Source: Bordetella parapertussis
Lineage (GTDB): Bacteria; Pseudomonadota; Gammaproteobacteria; Burkholderiales; SG8-41
Direction: 5' to 3'
NCBI GenBank assembly: GCA_945906815.1
Contig: CAMDRT010000047.1
Coordinates: 1-34,368, forward strand
DNA length: 34,368 nt
Shown: in pieces, positions 6,578-15,184 of the stretch
Numbering within the stretch: the first letter of the stretch is position 1
Layout: every line of letters begins with the position of its first letter
Translations under genes and position numbers: made by a program
The notes under the pieces: model-generated
Seen by the model: the letters and a program-made list of their open reading frames with translations, nothing else
What the model was told of the DNA's origin: nothing
Database searches by the model: none

Positions 6578-8911
6578 TTATTTGTTCTCGCGCGCTACAA
6601 AGGGTGGTGGATCGAACGCGGTGACGCGCGGCAGGTCGCCCTTGAATAACTCAACTTCAACCAGTGCGGTGTGCGCGCTGCAACCCTGGGTGAGTTTCGA
6701 GGTGCCTTTGTCGAGCGTGAGCACATTGGGGTTGCCGTGTTTTTCGAGCGAGTCGTTTTGGGCAGGGTCGAGCGGATCGAACCACGCGCCGGTGGGCAGT
6801 ACTGCGACGCCGGGACGCACGCCATCGTCAATTCTCACGCCGGCCAAACACGCGCCACGATCATTGAACACGCGCACCACATCACCTGCCTTGATGCCGC
6901 GCGCCGCCGCGTCCTGTGGATGCAGCGTGATGGCTTCGCGGCCTTGGATCTTGGCAGCCAGACTTACGCTGCCGTGATCGTACTGGCTGTGCAGGCGCGT
7001 AGACGGTTGGTGCGACAGCAGGTGCAGTGGATATTTTTGGGTCAGCGGGCTACCCAGCCATTCGGCGGGCGCGAACCACGCCGGGTGTCCGCGACAGTCG
7101 TCGTAGTTAAACGCGGCTATGGTGGTTGAGGTGATCTCGATTTTTCCTGACGGCGTGGGCAGTTTGTGGGTGACCGGGTCCGCACGAAACTGGCGCATCA
7201 TCACCGGCGGTTCCAGCGGCGGCGGCATTTCGATAAACCCTTGCGCCCAGAAAGCTTCGAACGACGGCAGCTCGATAGCGAATTGGCGCGCACGCTCGCG
7301 CGATTCGTCATATAAATGGCGCAGCCAGGCATTTTCGTTACGGCCTTCGGTGAATTTTTCCCTGGCACCGAGGCGCTCGGACAGCGCGGTGAAAATAGCG
7401 TAGTCGTTGCGTGCTTCGGCTACCGGATCAATTGCGCGTTTCATCGCGATCATGTGGCGATCGCGCGAACTGGAGCCGATGTCGTCGCGTTCCAGCATGG
7501 TGGTGGCGGGCAACACGATGTCGGCGAACTTGGCGTTGGGATTCCAGTATTGCTCGTTGACGATGATGGTTTCCGGTTTGCTGCGCCAGGCGCGCAGCAG
7601 GCGATTTAAATCCTGATGATGATGAAACGGATTGCCGCCGGCCCAGTAGATCAGGCGGATGTCGGGGTAGGTGCATACCTTGCCGTCGAAATCGTAGCTG
7701 CCGCCCGGGTTTTCCAGCATGTCGGTAATGCGCGCCACGGGGATTGGTGTCTTCACCGCGTTTTGACCTTGCGACAATACCGGGCCAGAGAATGGGCGCG
7801 CGTTGGCGCCCTCGATACCCACCGGGCCATAGGCCAGCGCAAACCCCCCGCCGGGCGTGCCGATTTGTCCGAGCAGGCAGGCGAGTGTTACCCCCATCCA
7901 GTACGGTTGTTCGCCGTGATCGCCGCGCTGCAGCGCCCACGCGACGTTGATCATGGTGCGGCTGGCGGCCATGCGGCGCGCCAGCGTGGTGATGGTGTCG
8001 GCGGGCACATCGCACAGGGCGGCAGCCCATTGCGCTGTCTTGGGCACGCCGTCTGTTGCGCCCATCACGTATAGCCGGAAGGGTTCGAAATCGGTGCAGT
8101 AGCGCGCGAGAAAAGCTGTGTCGTGTCTGCCCTCGGCAATGAGGGTATGGGCGAGGCCGAGCATGAATGCGGTGTCGGTATTCGGGCGCAGGGGTATCCA
8201 CTCGGCACCAAAATTACGACCGCCCATAGGGCCGGGTGCGTCTTCAAAATCCTGGCGCAGCGGGGAGACGTTGATGAACTTCACCCCGGCGGCAGCCAGG
8301 CGCTTTAACATCGGTCGCACTTCGTGCTGACTGATGCCGCCGGAGTTGACTTGCGCATTTTTGGCGGGAACGCCACCGAACGCCACCAGCAACTCACAGT
8401 GCTGCTCCAGCGCTACCCACGCGGTTTGCTGCGAGCGCATCACATCCATGTCCATGAGGATGCGCGGCAACAAAGTGCGTGCAGCGCCCAGACTGTAGGT
8501 GCCCAGGTGCGCCACATAGCCGCCGATGGCATTCATGAAGCGGTGCACCTGGCTTTGCGCGTGATGAAAACGCCCGGCACTAGCCCAACCGTAGGAGCCC
8601 GCGAAAATCGCGCTGTTGCCCCATTGCGTGGTGACGCGTTTCAATTCTGCGGCCACCAGATCCAGTGCTTCGTTCCAGCTCACCTCGACGAATGCTTCCG
8701 CACCGCGCTTGTTGCGTGCAGCGCCGGGTCCGCCTTCGAGATAACTCTTGCGCACCGCTGGGTGGCGCACCCGCAGCGGGCCGGTTACCGCACCGGGCAG
8801 CGCGTTGCCTAGCGGTGAAGGATCGGGATCGCGCTCAAACGGCGCTATGCCGGTAATGACGCCGTCAGTGACAGCGACATCGTAGACGCCCCAGTGGGTT
8901 GAGGTGAGCAT
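6578..8911 (-). CDS. BisC/DMSO-reductase-family molybdopterin oxidoreductase
   Basis: The protein has 777 residues from the ATG at 8911; the 40 codons of open frame before it look non-coding. It lacks the N-terminal CxxCxxxC of [4Fe-4S] members, which matches the DMSO/TMAO/biotin-sulfoxide reductase branch. S111 in GSYGWASAGRFHHAQ is the expected serine ligand of molybdenum. Molybdopterin-guanine-dinucleotide-binding blocks follow (YWAGGNPFHHHQDLN, DIVLPATTMLERDDI, and near the C-terminus LSHQPSTRLHSQYDH). No Tat or Sec signal is visible, so it is probably cytoplasmic like BisC. Family members reduce S-oxides or N-oxides, though some catalyse hydroxyl transfer. The neighbour upstream (47 bases) is a multi-rhodanese protein, which would suit a sulfur-containing substrate or sulfuration of the Mo site; both are inference. 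Confidence 0.85.
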   Translation of the reverse strand: MLTSTHWGVYDVAVTDGVITGIAPFERDPDPSPLGNALPGAVTGPLRVRHPAVRKSYLEGGPGAARNKRGAEAFVEVSWNEALDLVAAELKRVTTQWGNSAIFAGSYGWASAGRFHHAQSQVHRFMNAIGGYVAHLGTYSLGAARTLLPRILMDMDVMRSQQTAWVALEQHCELLVAFGGVPAKNAQVNSGGISQHEVRPMLKRLAAAGVKFINVSPLRQDFEDAPGPMGGRNFGAEWIPLRPNTDTAFMLGLAHTLIAEGRHDTAFLARYCTDFEPFRLYVMGATDGVPKTAQWAAALCDVPADTITTLARRMAASRTMINVAWALQRGDHGEQPYWMGVTLACLLGQIGTPGGGFALAYGPVGIEGANARPFSGPVLSQGQNAVKTPIPVARITDMLENPGGSYDFDGKVCTYPDIRLIYWAGGNPFHHHQDLNRLLRAWRSKPETIIVNEQYWNPNAKFADIVLPATTMLERDDIGSSSRDRHMIAMKRAIDPVAEARNDYAIFTALSERLGAREKFTEGRNENAWLRHLYDESRERARQFAIELPSFEAFWAQGFIEMPPPLEPPVMMRQFRADPVTHKLPTPSGKIEITSTTIAAFNYDDCRGHPAWFAPAEWLGSPLTQKYPLHLLSHQPSTRLHSQYDHGSVSLAAKIQGREAITLHPQDAAARGIKAGDVVRVFNDRGACLAGVRIDDGVRPGVAVLPTGAWFDPLDPAQNDSLEKHGNPNVLTLDKGTSKLTQGCSAHTALVEVELFKGDLPRVTAFDPPPFVARENK

Positions 8912-8958
8912 GGGTAGTTTCTCAAAACAGGTTAATAAGGTTTTTATGGTTGTGATGC

Positions 8959-10536
8959 CTAGTGATTTTCGCCCACCTTGAAGCTGGCCTTGTCCTGTTC
9001 GTCCAACTGTGCGATCAAGCCGGTTTCCCACGCCAGATATTGCTGCATCGCCTCGCGATTGCCTAAGTGACGATCATGCACGAAAAACAGATAGTCGATG
9101 CACTCGGCGTCCGCCGGTGTTTGCGGCGAGGCTTGCAGTGCGTAGCCTGCGCTGGTCCACGTCGCGAGTCCGCCTTCCAGGAGCTGCACCTGGGTGATGC
9201 CGGCCTCCGCGAGATCGATGGCGGCCGCCTGTGCCACTGCAGTATCGCGTGTGATCAACACCACGTTGTTCGCGCCCGCCGCGTCTTGCACAATACGCGA
9301 GCGGATGCTCCAGCGGCTGCCCGGCACATGCTGCTTGCGGTAATTCATGCTGGGGCCAAGGTAGAACGCGCTGCACGAGCCGGCGGCGAGGGCTTGCTTT
9401 AATTGCGCAGCGGAAATTTTCGGCAGCGCGGGCAGAGGGGCTTTTGCGGGCAGCGGTAATTGCAGGCCCGAATACACACCGTCTTCAAGCACATAGACAT
9501 CGCAGCCCAGTTGTTTTAACCACGCAGCGACCACCGGCGCGCGCACGCCTTCGCCGTCCGCCAGCACTATGCGCGCGTTGCGCACGCCCACCCATTGATC
9601 GGTGGCCTGCACCAGTTGTCCGCCGGGCGCGTGGAGCGCGCCTGGCAGTGACCCCGCCTGAAATTCTTCCGCGGTGCGCACGTCGAGCACGCACAGCGAG
9701 CGGCTGCTGTCAGCAAGCCATTGCGTAACTTGTTTTGCGGTGACGGTCTGCACTTTGAAGCGCGCCAGCAATTGTTTGGCGCTGGCTTGCAGACCGGGCA
9801 CAGCGGCGGCGTTTAGGGTGTCGGGATACTTGCGTGTAGCGCCACGCTCCAATTCAAAGCCGGCCAGCACCCAGCCCTGCGTGCCGTTTTCCAGCGCATA
9901 CACCGGATTTTCGATGCCGAAATTAAGCAGCGTTTGCGCGCCCATGATGGAGCGCGTGCGTCCGGCGCAATTGACGATGATTTTGGTGTTGGGGTTGTTG
10001 ACGATGGCACTGATGCGATAGGGTAGTTCCGCGTTGGGGCAGCAGATGCCGCCGGGGATATTCATCTTGTGGTATTCGGCGTAGGGCCGACCATCCACGA
10101 TAATGTAGTCCTCGTTGCGCTGCTGCATCTGCGCCAGTTCGGTGACGGTGACGCGCGGCGTGTCGTACACATGCTCGACCAGTTCACCGAACAGTTTGCT
10201 GGGCACGTTAACACCCTTGAAAATCGCATAGCCCGCTGCGGCCCACGCCGGATTGCCGCCGGCGAGCACCGACACATCGCTATAGCCGATGGCAGCAAGC
10301 CGCTTCACGGCACGCTGCGCCACGCCATCGCCGTCGTCGCACAGCACGATGCGCGCGCTGTGGCGTGGCACCAGCGTGACTATGCCTGTCTCGAGCCGGC
10401 TGTACGGCAGCGGGGTGGCAAACAACAAATGACCTTCGCCGAACTGGCCGTCTTCACGCACGTCCAGCAGCGCGAGCTCGCCACCATCGTGCAGCATGTT
10501 TTTCAAATGAGTGGCGGTTACTGTTGGGGCAGTCAT
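8959..10536 (-). CDS. Four-domain rhodanese-family protein
   Basis: The 525-residue protein contains four rhodanese-like repeats at about 5-105, 128-232, 263-360 and 373-470. Only the second has the full active loop, C190-AGRTRS. The first has a lone C66 in LCDDGDG; the third has Ala (326) and the fourth Thr (429) at the equivalent position, so these look structural or regulatory. Each repeat keeps landmarks such as LLDVRE, VDGRPYAEY, LDVRTAEEF and the terminal 'LEGGLATWTSAGYAL'. There is no signal peptide, so it should act in the cytoplasm. Rhodaneses carry sulfane sulfur on the active cysteine. It heads the six-gene minus-strand run, directly before the molybdenum enzyme, so it might supply or remove sulfur for that enzyme or its product. 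The specific substrate is unknown. Confidence 0.85.
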   Translation of the reverse strand: MTAPTVTATHLKNMLHDGGELALLDVREDGQFGEGHLLFATPLPYSRLETGIVTLVPRHSARIVLCDDGDGVAQRAVKRLAAIGYSDVSVLAGGNPAWAAAGYAIFKGVNVPSKLFGELVEHVYDTPRVTVTELAQMQQRNEDYIIVDGRPYAEYHKMNIPGGICCPNAELPYRISAIVNNPNTKIIVNCAGRTRSIMGAQTLLNFGIENPVYALENGTQGWVLAGFELERGATRKYPDTLNAAAVPGLQASAKQLLARFKVQTVTAKQVTQWLADSSRSLCVLDVRTAEEFQAGSLPGALHAPGGQLVQATDQWVGVRNARIVLADGEGVRAPVVAAWLKQLGCDVYVLEDGVYSGLQLPLPAKAPLPALPKISAAQLKQALAAGSCSAFYLGPSMNYRKQHVPGSRWSIRSRIVQDAAGANNVVLITRDTAVAQAAAIDLAEAGITQVQLLEGGLATWTSAGYALQASPQTPADAECIDYLFFVHDRHLGNREAMQQYLAWETGLIAQLDEQDKASFKVGENH

Positions 10537-10659
10537 CGGAGATTTGCCTTAAGGTACGGGTGGGGCACAGATTATAGCGTCGTGACGTGCTATTGATTCG
10601 AAGCACTACGCAAGCAATAATTGGCGCTAATCCATTCCACCGTCCAAAGGAGTTGTTTC

Positions 10660-11634
10660 ATGAGGGTCATTTTTCGCGGCGTTGCTACTGTCGCGTGTGT
10701 GATTGCGCTGTCGCATGCCGCTGACGTTGCAGCTCAGGGGCAAAACTATCCACTGCGGCCCATCCGTTATGTCGTCGCATTTGCACCCGGCGGCCTTAAC
10801 GATATTCTTGCCCGTATCGTCGGGCAAAAGTTGACGGAGAGTTGGGGGCAGCCGGTGATCATCGACAATCGCCCTGGTGCCGGTGGCAATCTCGGTACGG
10901 AGCTGGTGGCGAAAGCAGCTCCCGACGGCTATACCATCCTGAATATCAGTACCGCGCAGGTGATCTCGCAATCACTCTATGCAAAACTCGGTTACAGCCT
11001 TGAACGCGACCTGACGCCGGTGGTGCTGCTGGCCTACACGCCGCTGGTGGTGACGGTGCACAATGGCATCGCGGCAAAAAGCGTGCGGGATCTGGTGGCC
11101 GTGGCAAAAAGCATGAAGCTGGTCAATGCGTCCGGCGGCCATGGCACCATCAGCCATCTTTCGGGAGAGATGCTGAAACGCGCGGTGGGCTTTGACGCCA
11201 CGCACGTGCCATACAAGGGCAATGGACCGGCGATTCCTGACATGATGAGCGGTCAGGCGCATCTGCTGATCAATGGTATTCCCGATCTGCTGCCCGCGAT
11301 CAAGTCGGGCCGTGTGCGCGCCATCGCCATGATGGCCGACAAGCGGCATACGTTTCTGCCGGAAGTTTCAACCATGGCGGAGCAGGGGTACAAGGATTTT
11401 GTGCTCGGCAACTGGGTGGGCATTGTGATGCCTACCGGCACGCCGCAGCCGATCATCGACAAGATGTACCGCGAAGTGGCGCGGCTGATGAAACTGCCTG
11501 AGGTGGCGGAGAAGATTGCGCAGCAGGGTTTCGACCCGGCAGTCAGTGCGCCCGATGAATTCCGCAAGCGCATCAAGGTGGAAACCGCGCGTTTCGCGCA
11601 GGCCGTTAAAGAGTCGGGCGCGCGGGTGGATTGA
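10660..11634 (+). CDS. Bug-family (TctC-like) periplasmic solute-binding protein, second copy
   Basis: The protein has 324 residues from the ATG at 10660, chosen because AAAGGAG lies 7 bases before it; a TTG 13 codons upstream is less likely. The signal peptide is MRVIFRGVATVACVIALSHAADVAAQ. The mature protein has YPLRPIRYVVAFAPGGLNDILAR, DNRPGAGGNLGTE, AKAAPDGYT and VPYKGNGPAIPDMMSGQ, a textbook Bug profile and closer to consensus than the copy at 4.5 kb. It is transcribed divergently from the rhodanese-headed operon with about 120 bases between, a typical arrangement for co-regulated uptake genes. The stop is 10 bases from the convergent PhyH gene. The ligand is probably a small carboxylate. 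Confidence 0.92.
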   Translation: MRVIFRGVATVACVIALSHAADVAAQGQNYPLRPIRYVVAFAPGGLNDILARIVGQKLTESWGQPVIIDNRPGAGGNLGTELVAKAAPDGYTILNISTAQVISQSLYAKLGYSLERDLTPVVLLAYTPLVVTVHNGIAAKSVRDLVAVAKSMKLVNASGGHGTISHLSGEMLKRAVGFDATHVPYKGNGPAIPDMMSGQAHLLINGIPDLLPAIKSGRVRAIAMMADKRHTFLPEVSTMAEQGYKDFVLGNWVGIVMPTGTPQPIIDKMYREVARLMKLPEVAEKIAQQGFDPAVSAPDEFRKRIKVETARFAQAVKESGARVD

Positions 11635-11644
11635 TCGTGTCGTC

Positions 11645-12493
11645 TCAGGCCGGCAGACCGTTGTGCCGCGCCTCTTGTTCGAGATAGCTATTGCGGTAGA
11701 GAGTGGTAGCCCGCTCATGGGTGGCCACACTCTGTGCATCCAGTTCGGCGCGTGGCGGTTCCACGCGCTCGAAATGGTTATAGCGGTCAACGCCACGCAC
11801 CAGCATCGCTGCCAGCTTGATGGATCCCACCGGGCGCACCGATGCCGGTATGAAGTTAAATCCCATGCCGATGCGGCGATGATTCGAGGTATTCGGGCCG
11901 GAGCGGTGCGCGCACAGGCCGTGGTGCATGGAAAACGATCCGGCCGCTAGCGGCATGGCCACGGGTGTGCCCTCATCCAGCGGCTCGGTGATCACCTGAC
12001 TGGCGCGATTGACGCTGTTTTTGACGACACGCGACAGGTGGCTAAACTGCCGCGGCTTGCCGCGGAACGAAAGCGCATCCATGCAGCCGGCAGCTTCATT
12101 GGCTTCCGACAGCGCAACCCATACGGTGAGCATCTCCTTGGGTTCCAGGCCGAAATAGGTTGAGTCCTGGTGCCAGGCGGCAATGGTGGGCGAGCAGGGT
12201 TCCTTGATGAAAAATGTACCGGTGAAAATCAGGAGGTCCGGGCCCAGCAGGTCTTCGACCACATCGAGGATGCGCGGGTCGCACGCGAGTTGCGCCGCCC
12301 ACGGCAAGGTGAGGTAGGGCATGGTGCGCCACTTGAGTTCCGCGGTGGCGTTGACCGTCGCACCCAGCCATTTTTCCAGCCGCGCCAGTCCGTCACGGCA
12401 GGTCTTTAGTTCTGCCGCGTCGAGCAGCGGAAACGGCGACAGGAATCCGTCATGCCGCCAGCGGGCGATCTGTTGCGGGCTTAACGCGCTCAT
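11645..12493 (-). CDS. PhyH-family Fe(II)/2-oxoglutarate dioxygenase
   Basis: The 282-residue protein has the metal facial triad of the phytanoyl-CoA dioxygenase family: H108 and D110 in AAWHQDSTYFG, and H196 in HHGLCAHRSGPN. R206/R207 follow for 2-oxoglutarate binding. The Asp is present, so it should hydroxylate and not halogenate. Family members act on acyl-CoAs, ectoine and varied small molecules; the substrate cannot be read from the sequence. It follows two NTF2-like genes on the same strand (51-base gap to the nearer), so the three may be one transcript. Its 3' end faces the second Bug gene only 10 bases away. Confidence 0.88.
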   Translation of the reverse strand: MSALSPQQIARWRHDGFLSPFPLLDAAELKTCRDGLARLEKWLGATVNATAELKWRTMPYLTLPWAAQLACDPRILDVVEDLLGPDLLIFTGTFFIKEPCSPTIAAWHQDSTYFGLEPKEMLTVWVALSEANEAAGCMDALSFRGKPRQFSHLSRVVKNSVNRASQVITEPLDEGTPVAMPLAAGSFSMHHGLCAHRSGPNTSNHRRIGMGFNFIPASVRPVGSIKLAAMLVRGVDRYNHFERVEPPRAELDAQSVATHERATTLYRNSYLEQEARHNGLPA

Positions 12494-12544
12494 GAGTGTA
12501 GTTCCTGGCTATAACGTCCGGCCCGTGACGGCCGCTGCAAGCGT

Positions 12545-12919
12545 TTAGAATTTGTAGGCTTGACGTACCAGCAATTTCCACGCGCCGCCCTGTTTTTGCC
12601 AGACCATCATCGCAGGCATGTTGGCAGTGCCGGGCTTGCCATCACGCTCGTTTTCACCCGCCATGATATGGCGCGAGACCGCAGTGTCGCCACTGAAGGT
12701 GTTGGATTGATGCGCGCCGTAGATCGACTTCCACTTTGTTTTTGGCTCCATGATGTTGGCGATGAACTGCGCTTTGTCTTCTATTCTGCCGGAGGAGTGG
12801 CCGTAGGTCACATCCGACGTGAGCAACGGTTCAAAGGCGGCGGCGTTTTTGTCGCGGATGGCGTTGTAAAAGTTTTCTATGGCTTGCGTCAGTGCGGCAC
12901 TGTCGTTGGCGTTGCTCAT
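12545..12919 (-). CDS. NTF2-like / DUF4440 (SnoaL-fold) protein, cytosolic
   Basis: A 124-residue protein with the small cone-shaped NTF2/SnoaL fold pattern: an N-terminal helix (LTQAIENFYNAIRDKNAAAF), then VTYGHSSGRIEDKAQFI, and a terminal strand ending GGAWKLLVRQAYKF. It has no signal peptide. It closely parallels the protein coded immediately upstream (12945-13385), sharing the Y-G-H-S-x-G-R-I-E-x-K block and the W-x-L-x-x-R-Q-A ending, so the two are tandem duplicates. Proteins of this fold are small isomerases, hydratases or binding proteins; no catalytic residue can be assigned with confidence, though the shared His in YGHS is a candidate. Confidence 0.75.
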   Translation of the reverse strand: MSNANDSAALTQAIENFYNAIRDKNAAAFEPLLTSDVTYGHSSGRIEDKAQFIANIMEPKTKWKSIYGAHQSNTFSGDTAVSRHIMAGENERDGKPGTANMPAMMVWQKQGGAWKLLVRQAYKF

Positions 12920-12944
12920 GGTGCGTTCCTGGTCGAATCACTGA

Positions 12945-13385
12945 TCACAGACGAAAGGCCTGGCGCGCATACAGCCGCCACGTGCCGGCTTCCTTGGTCC
13001 ACACCAGCAGCACGCCGATTTTGGTGGTAGTGGTCTTGCCGTCCAGTTCGCTCACGCCGTTGTAGGTGTTACGCACCACGGCCGTGTTGCCGGTGACTTT
13101 GACGGTCTGGTCGGTGAACGTAAGCGATTTCATCACCGCCTTGTTTGCTACGTTAACCTTGATGAATTCCTGTTTGTTTTCGATGCGGCCCGCTGAATGG
13201 CCGTAGCTCACATTTTCCGATATCAATGCCTCGTACTGCTTTGCGTCCCTAACGAGCATGGCCGCGCGCAGCGTCTCCATGGCTTGCGTTACGGCGGTTT
13301 CGTCGGCGGACTGGGCGTAGACTGTTTGCATGCCGGTCAGCAGCGTGAAAAACAGGACCAATAGGGAAAGCAATTTTGTGTGCAT
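12945..13385 (-). CDS. NTF2-like / DUF4440 protein, secreted
   Basis: The protein has 146 residues from the ATG at 13385, which follows GGAGG by five bases; the GTG four codons earlier overlaps that site and is rejected. The signal peptide MHTKLLSLLVLFFTLLTGMQTVYA is clear, with cleavage likely before QSADE. The mature domain has VSYGHSAGRIENKQEFI and ends GTWRLYARQAFRL, the same plan as the next gene downstream, 25 bases away. The pair would place one copy in the periplasm and one in the cytosol. Function is unknown beyond the fold. The 155 bases between this gene and rhlE hold a 6-bp hairpin (TGGCGC-TTG-GCGCCA, near 13517-13531) without a T-run, and nothing else I can identify. Confidence 0.78.
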   Translation of the reverse strand: MHTKLLSLLVLFFTLLTGMQTVYAQSADETAVTQAMETLRAAMLVRDAKQYEALISENVSYGHSAGRIENKQEFIKVNVANKAVMKSLTFTDQTVKVTGNTAVVRNTYNGVSELDGKTTTTKIGVLLVWTKEAGTWRLYARQAFRL

Positions 13386-13540
13386 AACATCCTCCACGTG
13401 AGCATGATTTTGGGTAGCGCTCGACCGTCATGTGAACGCGGCTATGGCGATCGATCAGCGCTACTGTATCACAGCGCATAGCGGGTGTTGCGCGTACTGC
13501 TCAGGACAGGGACATAATGGCGCTTGGCGCCAGGTCTCAG

Positions 13541-14947
13541 CTACTTGCGCTGTGCGGAGAATCCGCCGAGCAGCGCGGCGACCGGACGTGCGCCACGCCG
13601 TGGCGGCGGTGCCGCCGGTGGTGCGTCTGCGCTGGCTGCATCGCCGTCGGGTTGGTACGGTTTGCTGAAGTCGAAGCCATCGGCGGCGATGGTTGAGGCG
13701 GGCGTGTGCGGCGCCCGCGCACGTATCGGACGATCACCGCGCAGGTCCGACAATTCCGCGCCACGCTGCGGGCGATCCTTGCGGTCAAGGCGATCCAGAC
13801 GCTGGTGTTCATCGAGGCCGTCCACCGGCACGCGGTCGATCGCGCGCTTGAGCAATTTTTCGATGTCGAGCAACAGCTTGGATTCATCGTGACATACCAG
13901 CGAAATCGCTTCGCCCGGCAGACCGGCGCGGCCGGTGCGCCCGATGCGATGCACGTAGTCTTCGGGCACATACGGCAATTCGAAGTTGATCACGAACGGC
14001 AATTCTTCAATATCAAGGCCGCGTGCGGCGATATCGGTGGCGACCAGCACAGTGGCACGGCCTGCCTTGAAATCCGACAGCGCCTGCTCACGCTCGGCCT
14101 GCGTGCGGTCACTGTGGATGGCGGTGGCTTTGATGCCGTCGCGCTCCAGCTCGCGTGCGAGCTTATTACAGTCTTTTTTCATGCGCAGAAACACCAGCAC
14201 CTGCGTCATGTTGCGCGTGCGTATGAGGTTGGCGAGCAGCGTGCGTTTGCGTTCAGCGGCGACTTCATACACCCGATGCGACACCAGCTCCGAGGGCGCG
14301 TTGCGCCGCGCCACTTCGATCGATAGCGGGTTGCGCAGCATCTGGTTGGCGAGCCGCTTGATGTCGTCGGAAAAAGTGGCCGAGAACAACAAGCTTTGGC
14401 GTTGCGCCGGAATCAGCGCAATGATGCGCTTAAGGTCGGGCAGGAAGCCCATGTCGAGCATGCGATCCGCTTCGTCGAGTACTAAAATCTGCACTTGCGA
14501 CAGGTTGACGGTTTTCTGCTGCACGTGGTCGAGCAGGCGGCCCGGTGTCGCCACCAGAATTTCCACGCCCGCCATCAGTGCCTGTGTTTGCGGCTTCATG
14601 TCCACGCCACCATAGACCACGGTGGAGCGTAGGGGCAGATATTTGCTGTAGCCCTGCACCGATTCATGCACCTGCGCCGCGAGTTCGCGCGTGGGTGTGA
14701 GCACCAGCGCGCGCACCGGGTGACGCGCCGGCGAGGGGCTGTTGCTGGCGTGCGGCGCCAGTAATTGCAGCAACGGCAGGGTGAAGCCTGCGGTCTTGCC
14801 GGTGCCGGTCTGGGCACAGCCCATGAGGTCGTTGCCGGCCAGCACGGCAGGTATCGCCTGCGCCTGTATCGGTGTGGCTTCGGTATAGCCCTGATCCGCG
14901 ACAGCGCGTTGCAGTTCCGGCAGGAGATTAAGCGTCGCGAAAGACAT
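13541..14947 (-). CDS. rhlE: DEAD-box ATP-dependent RNA helicase RhlE
   Basis: The 468-residue protein has every DEAD-box landmark in order: Q motif (YTEATPIQAQAIP, 21-33), motif I AQTGTGKT (45-52), PTRELA (85-90), TPGRLLD (134-140), DEAD (158-161), SAT (189-191), the 'ATDIAARGLDI' block and HRIGRTGR (333-340). The C-terminal tail after about residue 385 is low in complexity, rich in Arg/Asp then Ala/Pro, as is usual for the RhlE group. It unwinds short RNA duplexes and is linked to ribosome assembly and RNA turnover with the degradosome. It is divergent from the HNH gene across 237 bases; on its own strand a TATACT box lies about 120 bases upstream of the start, without a good -35. Confidence 0.88.
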   Translation of the reverse strand: MSFATLNLLPELQRAVADQGYTEATPIQAQAIPAVLAGNDLMGCAQTGTGKTAGFTLPLLQLLAPHASNSPSPARHPVRALVLTPTRELAAQVHESVQGYSKYLPLRSTVVYGGVDMKPQTQALMAGVEILVATPGRLLDHVQQKTVNLSQVQILVLDEADRMLDMGFLPDLKRIIALIPAQRQSLLFSATFSDDIKRLANQMLRNPLSIEVARRNAPSELVSHRVYEVAAERKRTLLANLIRTRNMTQVLVFLRMKKDCNKLARELERDGIKATAIHSDRTQAEREQALSDFKAGRATVLVATDIAARGLDIEELPFVINFELPYVPEDYVHRIGRTGRAGLPGEAISLVCHDESKLLLDIEKLLKRAIDRVPVDGLDEHQRLDRLDRKDRPQRGAELSDLRGDRPIRARAPHTPASTIAADGFDFSKPYQPDGDAASADAPPAAPPPRRGARPVAALLGGFSAQRK

Positions 14948-15184
14948 CAGACAGGCGCGTGTGGCAGCGGCGCGATGACCAGGCAGCGGGCGCTTGCCCT
15001 GCTTGGGGCGCGGGGAGCCAAGGGTGCGTGGGATGCGACGGAACGCGTGCTACGGGAGTATGAATTCACAGCCGCGAAGTATAGCGCAATGCACTATCTC
15101 AGGCATAGTGGGTTCAAAATTTTCATAAATCTGGTAGATTGTGGCGCATAGACGGAAATCGCAGGTGGGTGCATTGGATTGATA

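Noticed and set aside
7428..8201. 257-codon minus-strand frame overlapping the molybdenum oxidoreductase
   Set aside because: It is out of frame with a well-conserved protein and its translation is Arg/His-rich noise.
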